Shown: positions 53,023 to 61,642 of the stretch, piece by piece
Layout of the letters: each line of letters begins with the position of its first letter
Numbering within the stretch: the first letter of the stretch is position 1
Translations under genes and position numbers: made by a program
Notes under the pieces: model-generated
What the model was told of the DNA's origin: nothing
The model's input: only the letters and a program-made list of their open reading frames with translations
Databases searched by the model: none
Source: Cellulomonas fimi
GTDB lineage: Bacteria; Actinomycetota; Actinomycetes; Actinomycetales; Cellulomonadaceae
Reading direction: 5' to 3'
Length of the DNA stretch: 64,000 bases
NCBI RefSeq assembly: GCF_028583725.1
Contig: NZ_CP110680.1
Coordinates: forward strand, 3,534,001-3,598,000

Positions 53023-53972
53023 GGCTCCACTGTGCCAGGTCCGCCAGCGCCCGCGCCCGCGGGGGCCGCGAGCTGCTCGGCGATGCGCGCGAACGCCTCG
53101 ATGTCGAGCCGCTCGCCGCGGGCCTGCGGGTCGACGCCCGCGGCGACGAGCGCGGTCTGCGCCGCGTCGGCCGACCCGGCGAGGCCCGCGAGCGCGGGGC
53201 GCAGCATCTTGCGTCGCTGCGCGAACGCCGCGTCGACCACGGCGAAGACGTCCTCGCGCGTCGCGGTCGTCGTGGGCGGGTCCCGGCGGTCGAGCCGGAC
53301 GAGCGCCGAGTCGACGTTCGGGACCGGCCAGAACACGCTGCGGCCGACGGTCGCGGTCCGGCGCGCGTGCGTGTACCAGGCGGCCTTGGCCGACGGCACG
53401 CCGTAGGTGCGGCTGCCGGGCGGGGCCGCGAGCCGGTCGGCGACCTCGGCCTGCACCATGACGAGCGCGCGCTCGAGCGAGCCGAACCGCTCGAGGAACG
53501 TCAGCAGCACGGGGACCGACACGTTGTACGGCAGGTTCGCGACCAGCGCGACGGGCGGCTCGCCGGGCAGCGCGCGGACCTCGAGCGCGTCGCGCAGCAC
53601 GACGGTCAGGCGGTCACGGCCGTCGGCGTCCCGCAGCACGACGACGGGCGCACCGTCGGCGTCGTCCGCCTGCTCGACCGTGAGACCCGGCACGTGGGCC
53701 GCGACCGTGTCGGGCAGCAGCCGCGCGAGGACCGGGTCGATCTCGACGGCGACGACGTCCGCGCCGGCCTCGAGCAGCCCGAGCGTCAGCGACCCCAGGC
53801 CGGGCCCCACCTCGACGACCCGCTCGCCCGGCCCGACGTCGGCCTGCCGGACGATCTTGCGGACGGTGCCGGCGTCGAGGACGAAGTTCTGCCCGAGGGT
53901 CTTGGTGGGCCGCACCCCGGCCCGCTCGGCGAGCGCCCGGATCTCCGCAGGCCCGAGCAGCGAGGTCGACAT
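53019..53972 (-). CDS. rsmA: 16S rRNA dimethyladenosine transferase (RsmA/KsgA)
   Basis: A 317-residue S-adenosylmethionine enzyme that dimethylates A1518 and A1519 of 16S rRNA in late small-subunit assembly. Motifs are [18 protein letters not shown], the SAM loop [19 protein letters not shown], the adenine-binding [11 protein letters not shown] and [14 protein letters not shown]. The ATG at 53972 is preceded at seven bases by TAGGCT, suggesting a leaderless message; the longer GTG at 53978 adds two residues. It is followed by ispE and preceded by rpfB, the common rpfB-ksgA-ispE order. Confidence 0.95.
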   Translation of the reverse strand: MSTSLLGPAEIRALAERAGVRPTKTLGQNFVLDAGTVRKIVRQADVGPGERVVEVGPGLGSLTLGLLEAGADVVAVEIDPVLARLLPDTVAAHVPGLTVEQADDADGAPVVVLRDADGRDRLTVVLRDALEVRALPGEPPVALVANLPYNVSVPVLLTFLERFGSLERALVMVQAEVADRLAAPPGSRTYGVPSAKAAWYTHARRTATVGRSVFWPVPNVDSALVRLDRRDPPTTTATREDVFAVVDAAFAQRRKMLRPALAGLAGSADAAQTALVAAGVDPQARGERLDIEAFARIAEQLAAPAGAGAGGPGTVEP

Positions 53973-54001
53973 GCGCACGAGCCTAGGTGCTCCGGCGGGG
54001 A

Positions 54002-54044
54002 CGACGACGCCCGCCGCCCCGGGTGGGGTCGGCGGGCGTCGTCG
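54002..54044 (-). terminator. Hairpin terminator after rpfB
   Basis: A perfect 15-bp inverted repeat, CGACGACGCCCGCCG (54002-54016) and CGGCGGGCGTCGTCG (54030-54044), with a 13-base loop. It starts 13 bases after the rpfB stop and separates it from rsmA. Confidence 0.8.
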
Positions 54045-54056
54045 GGACGCGGTGCG

Positions 54057-55313
54057 TCAGGAGAAGAGGTACTTGCCGCAGTGCGGCCACTGGCCGGCAC
54101 CCGAGCGGTTGTAGAGCATCTTCGCGCGCGCGGTCTGCTCGTCCGGGCTCGCCTGCGACGGGAGACCGGCACCGCCGACCGCCTGCCACGTCGCCACCGA
54201 GAACTGGTAGAGACCGTGGTACTTGCCCGTCGACGACACGGCCGACGGGTTGCCGCCGGACTCGCACCTCGCGAGGGCGGCCCAGTTGAGCGAGTCGGCG
54301 CTGCCGCCCGCCGTGATGGGGCCGGCCGTGGTCGAGCCCGACGACGTCGCCGGTCGGGGCGTCGCGGCCGGGCGGGCCTTGGTGCCCGTCTTGACGAGCT
54401 CGTCGACCGGGGCCTGCGTGACCTGGTCCGACACGGTCTCGCGGGCCGTCTCGACGCCGTCGACGGTCGTGACGCGCTCGACGAGCGTGCGCACGCCGGG
54501 GACGCCGGCGACGGCGACCTTGCGCTGACCGGTGTAGAGGCTCGCGTCCTCCTGCGTGCTCGACGCGAAGGGCACGGCGTGCGTCGAGGCGACCTCCTGC
54601 ACGGCCACGCGGTTCACGACCACCTGGACGCGCCCCTCGGGCGTCTGGCGGACGGACACGCGGTCGAGCGGGTCGAGCGTGATGCCGAGCTCGCCGAGCA
54701 CCTGCGCGACGCGGGCGTCGCCGTCGGGCGTCTGCAGCGTCCGGCCGTCGACGAGGACGTCGGCGGAGCCGTGCAGCGTGAGGTCCAGCGCGAGCTCGGG
54801 GCGGCCGCCGGCGGCGGAGCGCGACGCGACGAGCGCCACGTCGTCCGCGCGGGACGCGAGCGTGTCGAGCGCCTCGTCGGCGGTGATCGCGGTCGTCCAG
54901 ACCGGCGTCTCGGTGCCGTCGAGGGCGACGGTCACCTGGTGCGCGTGCCGCACGACGACCTCGGCACCCTCGGCGAGCGCGCCGCTCGGGGTGACGACGT
55001 CGCGCTCCCCGAGCTGGACGCCCTGCTCGGCGAGCAGCCCGTCGACGGAGCCGGCGAAGGTGGTGACACGCACGACCTCGCCGTCGACGTCGAGCGTCAC
55101 GGCCTTGTTCGCGTGGGCGTAGCCGGCCGTCGCGCCCCCGACGAGGAGGACGGTGGCGGCGGCGACGAGCGGGACCAGTCGACGACCGGACCGGAGGCCC
55201 TTCGTCGCGGCGCCCTGACCGTCGGTGGCGGTCGGGGTCTCGTCCCCCGGGGTCTGCGGGGACTCGGCGCTGCTGCGCGCGAAGGAACTGCGGAATCGGG
55301 TCGTGAAGGTCAC
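54057..55313 (-). CDS. rpfB: Resuscitation-promoting factor RpfB-like muralytic protein
   Basis: A 418-residue exported or membrane-anchored cell-wall hydrolase that cleaves peptidoglycan and promotes regrowth. A membrane helix lies at about residues 46-65 (RLVPLVAAATVLLVGGATAG). Three DUF348 domains (VTLDVDGEVVRVTTFAGSVD and similar) are followed by a G5 domain (RKVAVAGVPGVRTLVERVTT). The C-terminal Rpf catalytic domain has NWAALARCESGGNPSAV, with the catalytic Glu, and YHGLYQFSVATWQAVGG. The GTG at 55313 is chosen (GGAG upstream); a longer frame to 55343 exists. It lies between the second muralytic gene and rsmA. A conserved GTnAC direct repeat stands upstream at 55561-55578. Confidence 0.92.
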   Translation of the reverse strand: MTFTTRFRSSFARSSAESPQTPGDETPTATDGQGAATKGLRSGRRLVPLVAAATVLLVGGATAGYAHANKAVTLDVDGEVVRVTTFAGSVDGLLAEQGVQLGERDVVTPSGALAEGAEVVVRHAHQVTVALDGTETPVWTTAITADEALDTLASRADDVALVASRSAAGGRPELALDLTLHGSADVLVDGRTLQTPDGDARVAQVLGELGITLDPLDRVSVRQTPEGRVQVVVNRVAVQEVASTHAVPFASSTQEDASLYTGQRKVAVAGVPGVRTLVERVTTVDGVETARETVSDQVTQAPVDELVKTGTKARPAATPRPATSSGSTTAGPITAGGSADSLNWAALARCESGGNPSAVSSTGKYHGLYQFSVATWQAVGGAGLPSQASPDEQTARAKMLYNRSGAGQWPHCGKYLFS

Positions 55314-55667
55314 GGGGCTCCAGCCGTCGTCGTGCCCGGGCACGGGGGGCGGGTCGTGCCCCGCAGGGCACCCGGTGGGCGCGTGACGCTCGGCGCACGC
55401 GAGAGGTCAGCCCTCGGGCTGTCCCCCACCGGTCCCGGATCCCCGATCCGGCCGTCGTGACGGCCGCTGTTCCGAGCCGTCGCAGGGGTCCCGCACCGCC
55501 GACACGACCACCGCGCATCGCATGCACACGGGGGCCGGAACGGGCAGGACCGACACGCGACCGTAACGGAACCGTGACAGAACTCCAAGCCCGCGGGGCG
55601 GTCACGCCGGGGTGAAAGAGATCACAGCGCGACGTCCTCGCAGGTCAGCGCTGCGCGACGGGTGAGG
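55314..55667 (-). promoter_or_regulatory. Long rpfB leader and promoter region
   Basis: This 354-base gap carries the GTnAC repeat at 55561-55578, with a TTACGG/TACGGT -10-like element inside it, leaving a leader of more than 200 bases before rpfB. I looked for the c-di-AMP (ydaO) riboswitch often found at actinobacterial rpf genes and did not recognise its conserved blocks. GC-rich inverted segments are present, including GTGCCCCGCAGGGCAC (55350-55365), so the leader is probably structured. Confidence 0.4.
55561..55578 (-). promoter_or_regulatory. Direct-repeat operator upstream of rpfB (MtrA-like)
   Basis: On the minus strand GTCACGGTTCCGTTACGG contains GTCAC and GTTAC exactly 11 bases apart. 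The element before the second muralytic gene is identical at 16 of 18 positions. The layout resembles the GTnAC direct repeats reported for the response regulator MtrA, which controls rpf and wall hydrolase genes in actinobacteria. Confidence 0.55.
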
Positions 55668-56858
55668 TCAGTACCAGCCCTTGGCCTGGCTGTGCGCCCA
55701 CGCGCCGCACGGGTTCCCGTACCGCGCACTGATGTAGTTCAGGCCCCAGGTGATCTGCGTCGCGGGGTTCGTCTGCCAGTCCGCGCCGACCGTCGCCATC
55801 TTCGAGCCGGGCAGCGCCTGCGGGATGCCGTACGCGCCCGACGACCGGTTCTCCGCGTTGACGCGCCAGCCGCTCTCCTTGTTCCAGAGCGACAGCAGGC
55901 ACGCGAACTGGTCGTCGCCCCAGCCGCGGGCCGCGGCCATCTCCTTGCCCATCGCCTGCGCCGTGCCCGGCTCGACCGCGACCGTCGACGGGTCGGGCAG
56001 CTCGGCGGTGCCGACGCGCACGACCTGCGTCACGGGCGGCGTCGTCACGACGGACGTGATCGGGGTCCGGCCCACGACGACGCCGCCGACGACCTGCAGC
56101 TCGTACGTGGTGGTCCGCACGCCCGCGCGCCCCTTGGTCTTCACGACCTTGTTGCCCTTGACGAGGGTCGGGTCCTCGACCTCCTGGACCTCGAACGGCA
56201 TCGCCTCGGTGACGGTCTCGCCGCCCGTGCCGGCGCGCGTGACCAGCACGACGAGGCCGTCGACGGCCGTCGCGTCGAGCGGGACCGAGACCTTGTCGCC
56301 CTCGTTCAGCACCAGGCCGACGTCCTTGAGCGCGTCGCGCACGACCGCGGCGCTGCTCAGGCCGTCGATGACCTGGCCGTCGACCACCAGGTGGATCGTC
56401 TTGAGCGTCGACACGCGCAGCACGTCGCCGCGCTCGAGCGCCGAGCTGCGGGACGCCGACAGCCGCACCTCGCCCTCGCGCAGCCCCAGCCCGTCGACCG
56501 CCTCGCCCACGGTGAGGGCGGTGCTCCACACCGTGCGCTCCTCGCCGTCGACCTCGACCTGCAGCTCGTGGCCGTGCCGCACGACGATCTGCCCGCCGCG
56601 CGCGATCGGGTCGCCGAGCGCCGGCGCGACGAGGTCGCGCTCCCCGACCTGCACGTCGCTGCCCTCGAGCACGTCCGCGACCGTCCGGCCGAACGCCTGC
56701 ACCTCGACGGCGCGGCCGTCGACGTCGAGCGTGACCTCCTTGTGCAGCACCGCGAAGGCGCTCGTGACGCCGACGACGAGCGCCAGGACCACGGCCCGCG
56801 CCACCGCGGGGAGCGCGCCCGACCGCGCGGCGGTCACGGGCGGGTGGGCAGGGCGCAC
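55668..56858 (-). CDS. DUF348/G5 protein with lytic-transglycosylase-like C-terminal domain
   Basis: A 396-residue exported wall protein, a relative of RpfB with a different catalytic end. A signal/membrane helix lies at about residues 17-37 (VARAVVLALVVGVTSAF). DUF348 domains (VTLDVDGRAVEVQAFGRTVA, IHLVVDGQVIDGLSSAAVV) and a G5 domain (PFEVQEVEDPTLVKGNKVVK) follow. The C terminus is lysozyme-like: CLLSLWNKESGWRVNAENRS, SGAYGIPQALPGSKMATVG, with the likely catalytic Glu in NKESGW and an ITWGLNYISARYG ending. The GTG at 56858 follows GAAGGAC; a GTG seven codons later is possible. It should cut peptidoglycan glycan strands. Confidence 0.87.
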   Translation of the reverse strand: MRPAHPPVTAARSGALPAVARAVVLALVVGVTSAFAVLHKEVTLDVDGRAVEVQAFGRTVADVLEGSDVQVGERDLVAPALGDPIARGGQIVVRHGHELQVEVDGEERTVWSTALTVGEAVDGLGLREGEVRLSASRSSALERGDVLRVSTLKTIHLVVDGQVIDGLSSAAVVRDALKDVGLVLNEGDKVSVPLDATAVDGLVVLVTRAGTGGETVTEAMPFEVQEVEDPTLVKGNKVVKTKGRAGVRTTTYELQVVGGVVVGRTPITSVVTTPPVTQVVRVGTAELPDPSTVAVEPGTAQAMGKEMAAARGWGDDQFACLLSLWNKESGWRVNAENRSSGAYGIPQALPGSKMATVGADWQTNPATQITWGLNYISARYGNPCGAWAHSQAKGWY

Positions 56859-56943
56859 GCGGGACGTCCTTCGGGCCGGGAGGGGGCGGCCTGGGCGGCC
56901 CGTCCGGACCGCCCTGGGGCGACCGTCGTGGACGCCTGTCCGA

Positions 56944-56961
56944 CCGTAACCGATCCGTGAC
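56944..56961 (-). promoter_or_regulatory. Direct-repeat operator/promoter upstream of the second muralytic gene (MtrA-like)
   Basis: On the minus strand GTCACGGATCGGTTACGG carries GTCAC and GTTAC 11 bases apart; the second half also forms a TACGGT -10. It lies about 85 bases before the start at 56858. Conservation with the rpfB element extends a few bases beyond the 18-mer. Confidence 0.55.
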
Positions 56962-57039
56962 CCGACCGACCACCTGCGGCCGGACCCCGGACGCCCGGTC
57001 GACGGCGCGACGACCGTGCCGGGACGCACGTCAGCCAGG

Positions 57040-57999
57040 TCACCAGGGACCGTAGACCCGCTCCGCCGTCGCCGAGACGCTGGCGCACACGTCCTCCAGG
57101 GACCGTCCCGTCACCTCGGCGACCGTCCGCACCGTGCCGGGCAGCAGGTAGGGCGCGTTCGGGCGGCCGCGGAACGGGTGCACCGTGAGGTACGGCGCGT
57201 CCGTCTCGACCATCAGCAGCTCCGGCGGGACCTCGCGCAGCGCCGCACGCAGGTCGTCGTTCGCACCGAACGAGACCGGCCCCGCGAACGACAGGAACCA
57301 GCCGTGCGACACCGCGAGCCGGGCGAGCTCCGCGTCGCCCGAGAAGCAGTGGAACACCGTCCGGTCCGGGGCGCCGTCGGCGAGCAGCACCTCGACGACC
57401 TCGGCGTGCGCGTCCCGGTCGTGGATCTGCAGCGCCAGCCCGAGCTCCTTGGCCAGCGCGACGTGCGCGCGGAACGCCTCCCGCTGCACCTCGCGACCCC
57501 GCGGGCCGGCGCGGAAGAAGTCCAGCCCGGTCTCCCCGATCGCCCGCACCCGGGGCGTCGCCCGCGCGACCGCCGCGACGCGCGCGAGCGCCTCGTCGAG
57601 CGGGACGTCCTCGTGCACGAACCGCGGGTCCGGCGTCAGCCCGTCCGGGGCGACCTCGCGGACACCCGCGTGCAGCACGGCCTCGTTGGGGTGGATCGCG
57701 ACGGCGCCGAGCAGCGCCGGGTGCGCCTGCACCAGGTCAGCCGTCAGCACCACCGACTCGAAGTCGCAGCCGACCTGCACCATCCGGTCCACGCCGACGG
57801 ACGCCGCCCGTGCCAGGTGGTCGTCGAGGGTCGGCGCCGGGGCGTCCCGCTCGGCGGCGCCGTCGGCCGACCGCCGCCAGCCGTCGGCCACCCACCCCAG
57901 CACCGACTCGAGGTGCGTGTGGTTGTCGACGACCGGCAGCGGCAGCGGCTCCGGCGGCGGCGGCCAGCCGCGGTCGCGCGTGCGCGCCACGTCAGGCAT
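57040..57999 (-). CDS. tatD: TatD family metal-dependent DNase
   Basis: A 319-residue TIM-barrel hydrolase implicated in DNA quality control and 3'-5' exonuclease activity. Metal ligands and motifs are [10 protein letters not shown] (HxH), AIHPNEA, the central Glu in [28 protein letters not shown] and [12 protein letters not shown]. It is slightly longer than E. coli TatD (about 260) because of insertions near the N terminus. The ATG at 57999 overlaps the end of metG by eight bases, so the two are co-translated. The metG-tatD-rpfB-ksgA order is conserved in actinobacteria. Confidence 0.93.
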   Translation of the reverse strand: MPDVARTRDRGWPPPPEPLPLPVVDNHTHLESVLGWVADGWRRSADGAAERDAPAPTLDDHLARAASVGVDRMVQVGCDFESVVLTADLVQAHPALLGAVAIHPNEAVLHAGVREVAPDGLTPDPRFVHEDVPLDEALARVAAVARATPRVRAIGETGLDFFRAGPRGREVQREAFRAHVALAKELGLALQIHDRDAHAEVVEVLLADGAPDRTVFHCFSGDAELARLAVSHGWFLSFAGPVSFGANDDLRAALREVPPELLMVETDAPYLTVHPFRGRPNAPYLLPGTVRTVAEVTGRSLEDVCASVSATAERVYGPW

Positions 58000-59776
58000 G
58001 CTCGGCGCGCGCGATCTCCTCCTCGACGATCGCGTCGTCGAGCTTCGTGAAGACCGGCACCGGCTTGTCGACCGACGTGCCCGGGACCAGCGGGGTGGAG
58101 GCCCAGGCCGGCGTCGCCGAGTAGTCGCCCGTGATGATCGGGTACGAGCGCGACGCGTCGTCCAGGTCCTCGACCTCGTCGATCCGCGGCATCGGCGCGA
58201 ACGTGCCCGTGCCGCCCAGCGTCTCGTGCACCTTCTGCGCGGCGAACGGCAGGAACGGCGCGAGCATCGTGTTCGCGTCCGCGACGGCCTGCGCGGCCGT
58301 GTGCAGCACCGTGCCGAGCCGCTCGCGGTCCGCCTTGAGCTTCCACGGCTCGGTCTCCGACAGGTACCGGTTGGCCTCCTGCACGACGCGCATCGCCTCG
58401 CCGATCGCGGCCCGGTTGCGGTGCTCGCCGAGCAGCTTCCCGACGGTGTCGAACCCGGCCGCCGTCGTCGCGCGCAGCGCCTCGTCCACCGGCTGCAGCG
58501 CGCCCGCCTCGGGGATCGCGCCGAAGTTCGTGTGGATCATGTTCGCGGTGCGGTTCACCAGGTTGCCCCAGCCCGCGACGAGCTCGTCGTTCGTCCGGCG
58601 CTTGAAGTCCGCCCACGTGAAGTCGGCGTCCTGCGTCTCCGGGCCCGCGACCGACAGGTAGTACCGCAGCGCGTCCGGCTGGTACCGCGACAGCATGTCG
58701 CGGACCAGGATCACGCGCCCGCGCGACGTGCTGAACTGCTCGCCCGCGACGTTGAGGTACTCGCTCGACACGACCTCCGTCGGCAGCTGGAGGTTCCCGT
58801 AGACGCCCGGCTCACCGCCGCGCGACCCGCGCCCGTCGTAGCCCATGAGCTCCGCCGGCCAGATCTGCGAGTGGAACGTGATGTTGTCCTTGCCCATGAA
58901 GTAGTACGACAGGGCCTGGGGGTCGTTCCACCAGCCGCGCCACGCCTCCGGGTCACCCGAGCGCCGCGCCCACTCGATCGACGCCGACAGGTACCCGATG
59001 ACCGCGTCGAACCACACGTACAGACGCTTGTTCGGGTTCTCCTGCCAGCCCGGCAGCGGCACCGGGATGCCCCAGTCGATGTCGCGCGTCATCGCGCGCG
59101 GACGCATGTCGTCGATCAGGTTGAGGCTGAAGTTCAGCACGTTCGGGCGCCAGCCCTGCCGCGTGCTCAGCCACTGCTCGAGGGCCTGGGCGAACGCGGG
59201 CAGGTCGAGGAAGAAGTGCGTCGACTCGACGAACTTCGGGGTCTCGCCGTTGATGCGGCTCTTCGGGTTGATGAGGTCGATCGCGTCGAGCTGGTTGCCG
59301 CAGTTGTCGCACTGGTCGCCGCGCGCGCCGTCGTAGCCGCAGATCGGGCAAGTGCCCTCGATGTAGCGGTCCGGCAGCGTGCGGCCCGTGCTCGGGCTGA
59401 TCGCCCCCATGGTCTCCTGCTCGACCATGTACCCGTTCTTGTGCACCGTGCGGAACATCTCCTGCACGACCGCGTAGTGGTTGCGCGTCGTCGTCCGCGT
59501 GAACAGGTCGTACGACAGGCCGAGCTGCGTGAGGTCCTCGACGATGACGCGGTTGTAGCGGTCCGCGAGCGCCTGCGGCGTCACGCCTTCCTTCTCCGCC
59601 TGCACGAGGATCGGCGTCCCGTGCTCGTCCGTGCCCGACACCATGAGCACGTCGTGGCCCGCCATCCGCATGTAGCGGGAGAAGACGTCCGACGGGACGC
59701 CGAAGCCGGCGACGTGACCGATGTGGCGGGGGCCGTTCGCGTAGGGCCACGCGACGGCCGACAGGATGCGGGACAT
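57992..59776 (-). CDS. metG: Methionyl-tRNA synthetase
   Basis: A 594-residue class I aminoacyl-tRNA synthetase charging tRNA-Met. The HIGH motif is HIGH at residues 18-21, and the KMSKS equivalent is FSTSRGRVI. The zinc-binding knuckle is [20 protein letters not shown] with four Cys. The anticodon-binding domain is helical ([20 protein letters not shown]). The ATG at 59776 is seven bases after TAGGAT, with no Shine-Dalgarno sequence, so the mRNA is probably leaderless. It is first in the metG-tatD pair. Confidence 0.96.
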   Translation of the reverse strand: MSRILSAVAWPYANGPRHIGHVAGFGVPSDVFSRYMRMAGHDVLMVSGTDEHGTPILVQAEKEGVTPQALADRYNRVIVEDLTQLGLSYDLFTRTTTRNHYAVVQEMFRTVHKNGYMVEQETMGAISPSTGRTLPDRYIEGTCPICGYDGARGDQCDNCGNQLDAIDLINPKSRINGETPKFVESTHFFLDLPAFAQALEQWLSTRQGWRPNVLNFSLNLIDDMRPRAMTRDIDWGIPVPLPGWQENPNKRLYVWFDAVIGYLSASIEWARRSGDPEAWRGWWNDPQALSYYFMGKDNITFHSQIWPAELMGYDGRGSRGGEPGVYGNLQLPTEVVSSEYLNVAGEQFSTSRGRVILVRDMLSRYQPDALRYYLSVAGPETQDADFTWADFKRRTNDELVAGWGNLVNRTANMIHTNFGAIPEAGALQPVDEALRATTAAGFDTVGKLLGEHRNRAAIGEAMRVVQEANRYLSETEPWKLKADRERLGTVLHTAAQAVADANTMLAPFLPFAAQKVHETLGGTGTFAPMPRIDEVEDLDDASRSYPIITGDYSATPAWASTPLVPGTSVDKPVPVFTKLDDAIVEEEIARAEHA

Positions 59777-59833
59777 GCGCCCGATCCTAGGTGAGCGGGT
59801 CGGGCCCGGTCGTCGCAGTTCCGGGGCCCGGCG

Positions 59834-60223
59834 TCAGGTCGGCAGCCAGCCCGTCGGCGTCGGGAACGGCCAGATCGCGACGTAGCCGACCGCCAGCGCA
59901 CCGACGACCGCGAGCGCACCGAGCACCGCACGGACGACCGGTGCCGGCCTCCCGGTGCGCACGACCACGGCGAGCACGGCGAGCGCCACGACCACGACCG
60001 ACGCCGCGACCGCGGCGGCGAGCACGTGTGCGTGCGGTGTGCACGACACCGGCGGCGGGAGGATCGCCGGGCACACGTCGAGCGGTCGCGGGAGCAGCAC
60101 GCGGCGCAACGAGTCGCGGGCGACCCACGCGATCCCGAGCAGCGCGAGCACGGTGACGACGCCACCGAGGAGCAGCGGGCGGCGCAGGAGCGTCCCGCGG
60201 GCGGCGGCCGTCGACGTCGTCAC
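59834..60223 (-). CDS. Small multi-pass membrane protein of unknown function
   Basis: A 129-residue protein with three predicted helices (PLLLGGVVTVLALLGIAWVA, VLAAAVAASVVVVALAVLAV and VVRAVLGALAVVGALAVGYV). A short extracytoplasmic stretch with two Cys (DVCPAILPPPVSCTP) lies between the first and second and may form a disulfide. The GTG at 60223 follows GGGGTGG. I do not recognise a family. Confidence 0.6.
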   Translation of the reverse strand: MTTSTAAARGTLLRRPLLLGGVVTVLALLGIAWVARDSLRRVLLPRPLDVCPAILPPPVSCTPHAHVLAAAVAASVVVVALAVLAVVVRTGRPAPVVRAVLGALAVVGALAVGYVAIWPFPTPTGWLPT

Positions 60224-60278
60224 CCGACCACCCCAGCATGGAGCGCGGGCGGGACGGAAGGGCTGGTCACCCGGTCGG

Positions 60279-61163
60279 TCAGTCGTCGTACAGGCGGTCG
60301 CGTGCCTCGGTGTCCTCGACGGGCACGAACGTGGCCCGGTCGCTCGAGACGTCCCAACCGCGGTCGTCGCGCGCGGCCGGCGGGATGCGGATCGGCTGCG
60401 TGTCGCCCGGCCGGTACGCGGGCTCGCGCTCCGGGCCGGGGGGCGGTGAGCCCGGGACGGTCGCGCCGCCCGGGACGTGCTGCCACGCCGGCGCGGGCGC
60501 CGGGACGGGAGCCGGGACCGGGCCCTGCACCGGCCACGCACCCCCGGTCGGCACGGCACCCGGCCAGCCGGCGGCCGGCGCGGCACCGGGCCAGCCCGCA
60601 CCCGGCACGAGGCCCGGGGTGGTCCTGCCGTACGCGGCGGCGGCGGGGGATCCGGGCGTGAAGATCGTCGCGCACAGCTCGCGGTACGTGGCGTCCGGGC
60701 GAGCGACCCAGTTGATGCGTCGCATCGCCTGGTCCTGGCCGGCCGACTCCAGCAGGAACTCGCCGTACCCGAGCACGCGTCCGACGAGCGAGCGCGAGTA
60801 CCGCATGTCCGTGATCTTGACGAGCGGCATCATCGCGACCTTGTGCGTGACGAGGCCGTACAGCAGGAGCATCCGCTTGTCCGTCGCGACGAACCACTCG
60901 TTGCGCCAGTCGAGCACCTTCCAGCCGAGCCGGCCGAGCAGCACGAGGAACAGCAGCCACAGCCAGTCCGCACTCTCCCCGACCACCACGCCCGCGCCCG
61001 GCACCACGAGGAACGCGAGGAGCAGGAAGCCCCCGAACGTCGTGAGCACGGGCTCGGCGAGCTTGCCCCAGTGGGAGCGGGCGGTGAACACGACGCGCTC
61101 GCCCGGCAGCACGTACCGGCGGATGTTGCGGTGGCTGCGGACGATCGCCTCGGGAGTCGTCAT
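60279..61163 (-). CDS. PH-domain (bPH2-type) membrane protein
   Basis: A 294-residue protein. Two membrane helices (VLTTFGGFLLLAFLVVPG and WLWLLFLVLLGRLGWKVL) precede a bacterial PH-like domain at about residues 85-165 (NEWFVATDKRMLLLYGLVTH, MMPLVKITDMRYSRSLVGR and GYGEFLLESAGQDQAMRRIN). A Pro/Gly/Ala-rich tail fills the C terminus (about 170-294). Proteins of this sort are often attached to the cell envelope, and their role is unclear. The ATG at 61163 is used. The small gene 61182-61349 directly upstream on the same strand is probably in the same transcript. Confidence 0.82.
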   Translation of the reverse strand: MTTPEAIVRSHRNIRRYVLPGERVVFTARSHWGKLAEPVLTTFGGFLLLAFLVVPGAGVVVGESADWLWLLFLVLLGRLGWKVLDWRNEWFVATDKRMLLLYGLVTHKVAMMPLVKITDMRYSRSLVGRVLGYGEFLLESAGQDQAMRRINWVARPDATYRELCATIFTPGSPAAAAYGRTTPGLVPGAGWPGAAPAAGWPGAVPTGGAWPVQGPVPAPVPAPAPAWQHVPGGATVPGSPPPGPEREPAYRPGDTQPIRIPPAARDDRGWDVSSDRATFVPVEDTEARDRLYDD

Positions 61164-61181
61164 GGCGCGCGGTCGGACCGG

Positions 61182-61349
61182 CTACTCGGTGAGGCCCGCG
61201 AAGAACTGGCCGAAGCTCGCGAACGCGCCCGTGATCATGTCCCACAGCGCGCGCACCAGGTCGGCGGCCCGGTCCGGGCTCGTGACGATCGCGTAGACGA
61301 GGAAGATCGCGACGATCCAGATGAGGGTGGTCTTGAGCTTCGGCGGCAT
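61182..61349 (-). CDS. Small single-pass membrane protein (55 residues)
   Basis: A 55-residue protein with one helix (TTLIWIVAIFLVYAIVTSPD) and an amphipathic C-terminal part (ALWDMITGAFASFGQFFAGL). The ATG at 61349 follows GAGGA. It precedes the PH-domain protein gene by 18 bases on the same strand, so they form a likely operon. A joint membrane complex is possible but unproven. Confidence 0.6.
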   Translation of the reverse strand: MPPKLKTTLIWIVAIFLVYAIVTSPDRAADLVRALWDMITGAFASFGQFFAGLTE

Positions 61350-61587
61350 GGGTCCTCGCAGGTCGGGCGTCGGGTCGGGCGGGTCGGCCCCGACCGGGGC
61401 GGCCGAGGTCGGTCCGGGGCGGGCGGCGCGGGGCCGTCCGACGCGTTCCGGCGCGGCAAAGGGTACTGACCGGACACCCCGGTGCCGGGGAGCGCACGCC
61501 CGCGTGGCGCGAAACGGGTGAATCGGTCGGCGTGTCGCGTCGCGGTGCCCCGGCGTGTCGCGCGCCGCGGCGTCGACGCGGACGACC

Positions 61588-61642
61588 GGGCCGTGGCGGC
61601 GGTCAGCGGACGACAGGGCCGTGGCGGCGGTCAGCGGACGAC
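61588..61642 (-). repeat. 27-bp tandem duplication over the 3' end of the sugar dehydrogenase gene
   Basis: Identical 27-base units at 61588-61614 and 61616-61642 are separated by one base. The second unit carries the stop codon of the 61631-62845 gene; the first copy repeats the same stop-codon sequence downstream, outside the gene. Confidence 0.85.

Noticed and set aside
55314..55667. c-di-AMP (ydaO) riboswitch before rpfB
   Set aside because: Often found before actinobacterial rpf genes, but I could not identify the conserved blocks; a covariance-model search (Rfam RF00379) would decide.
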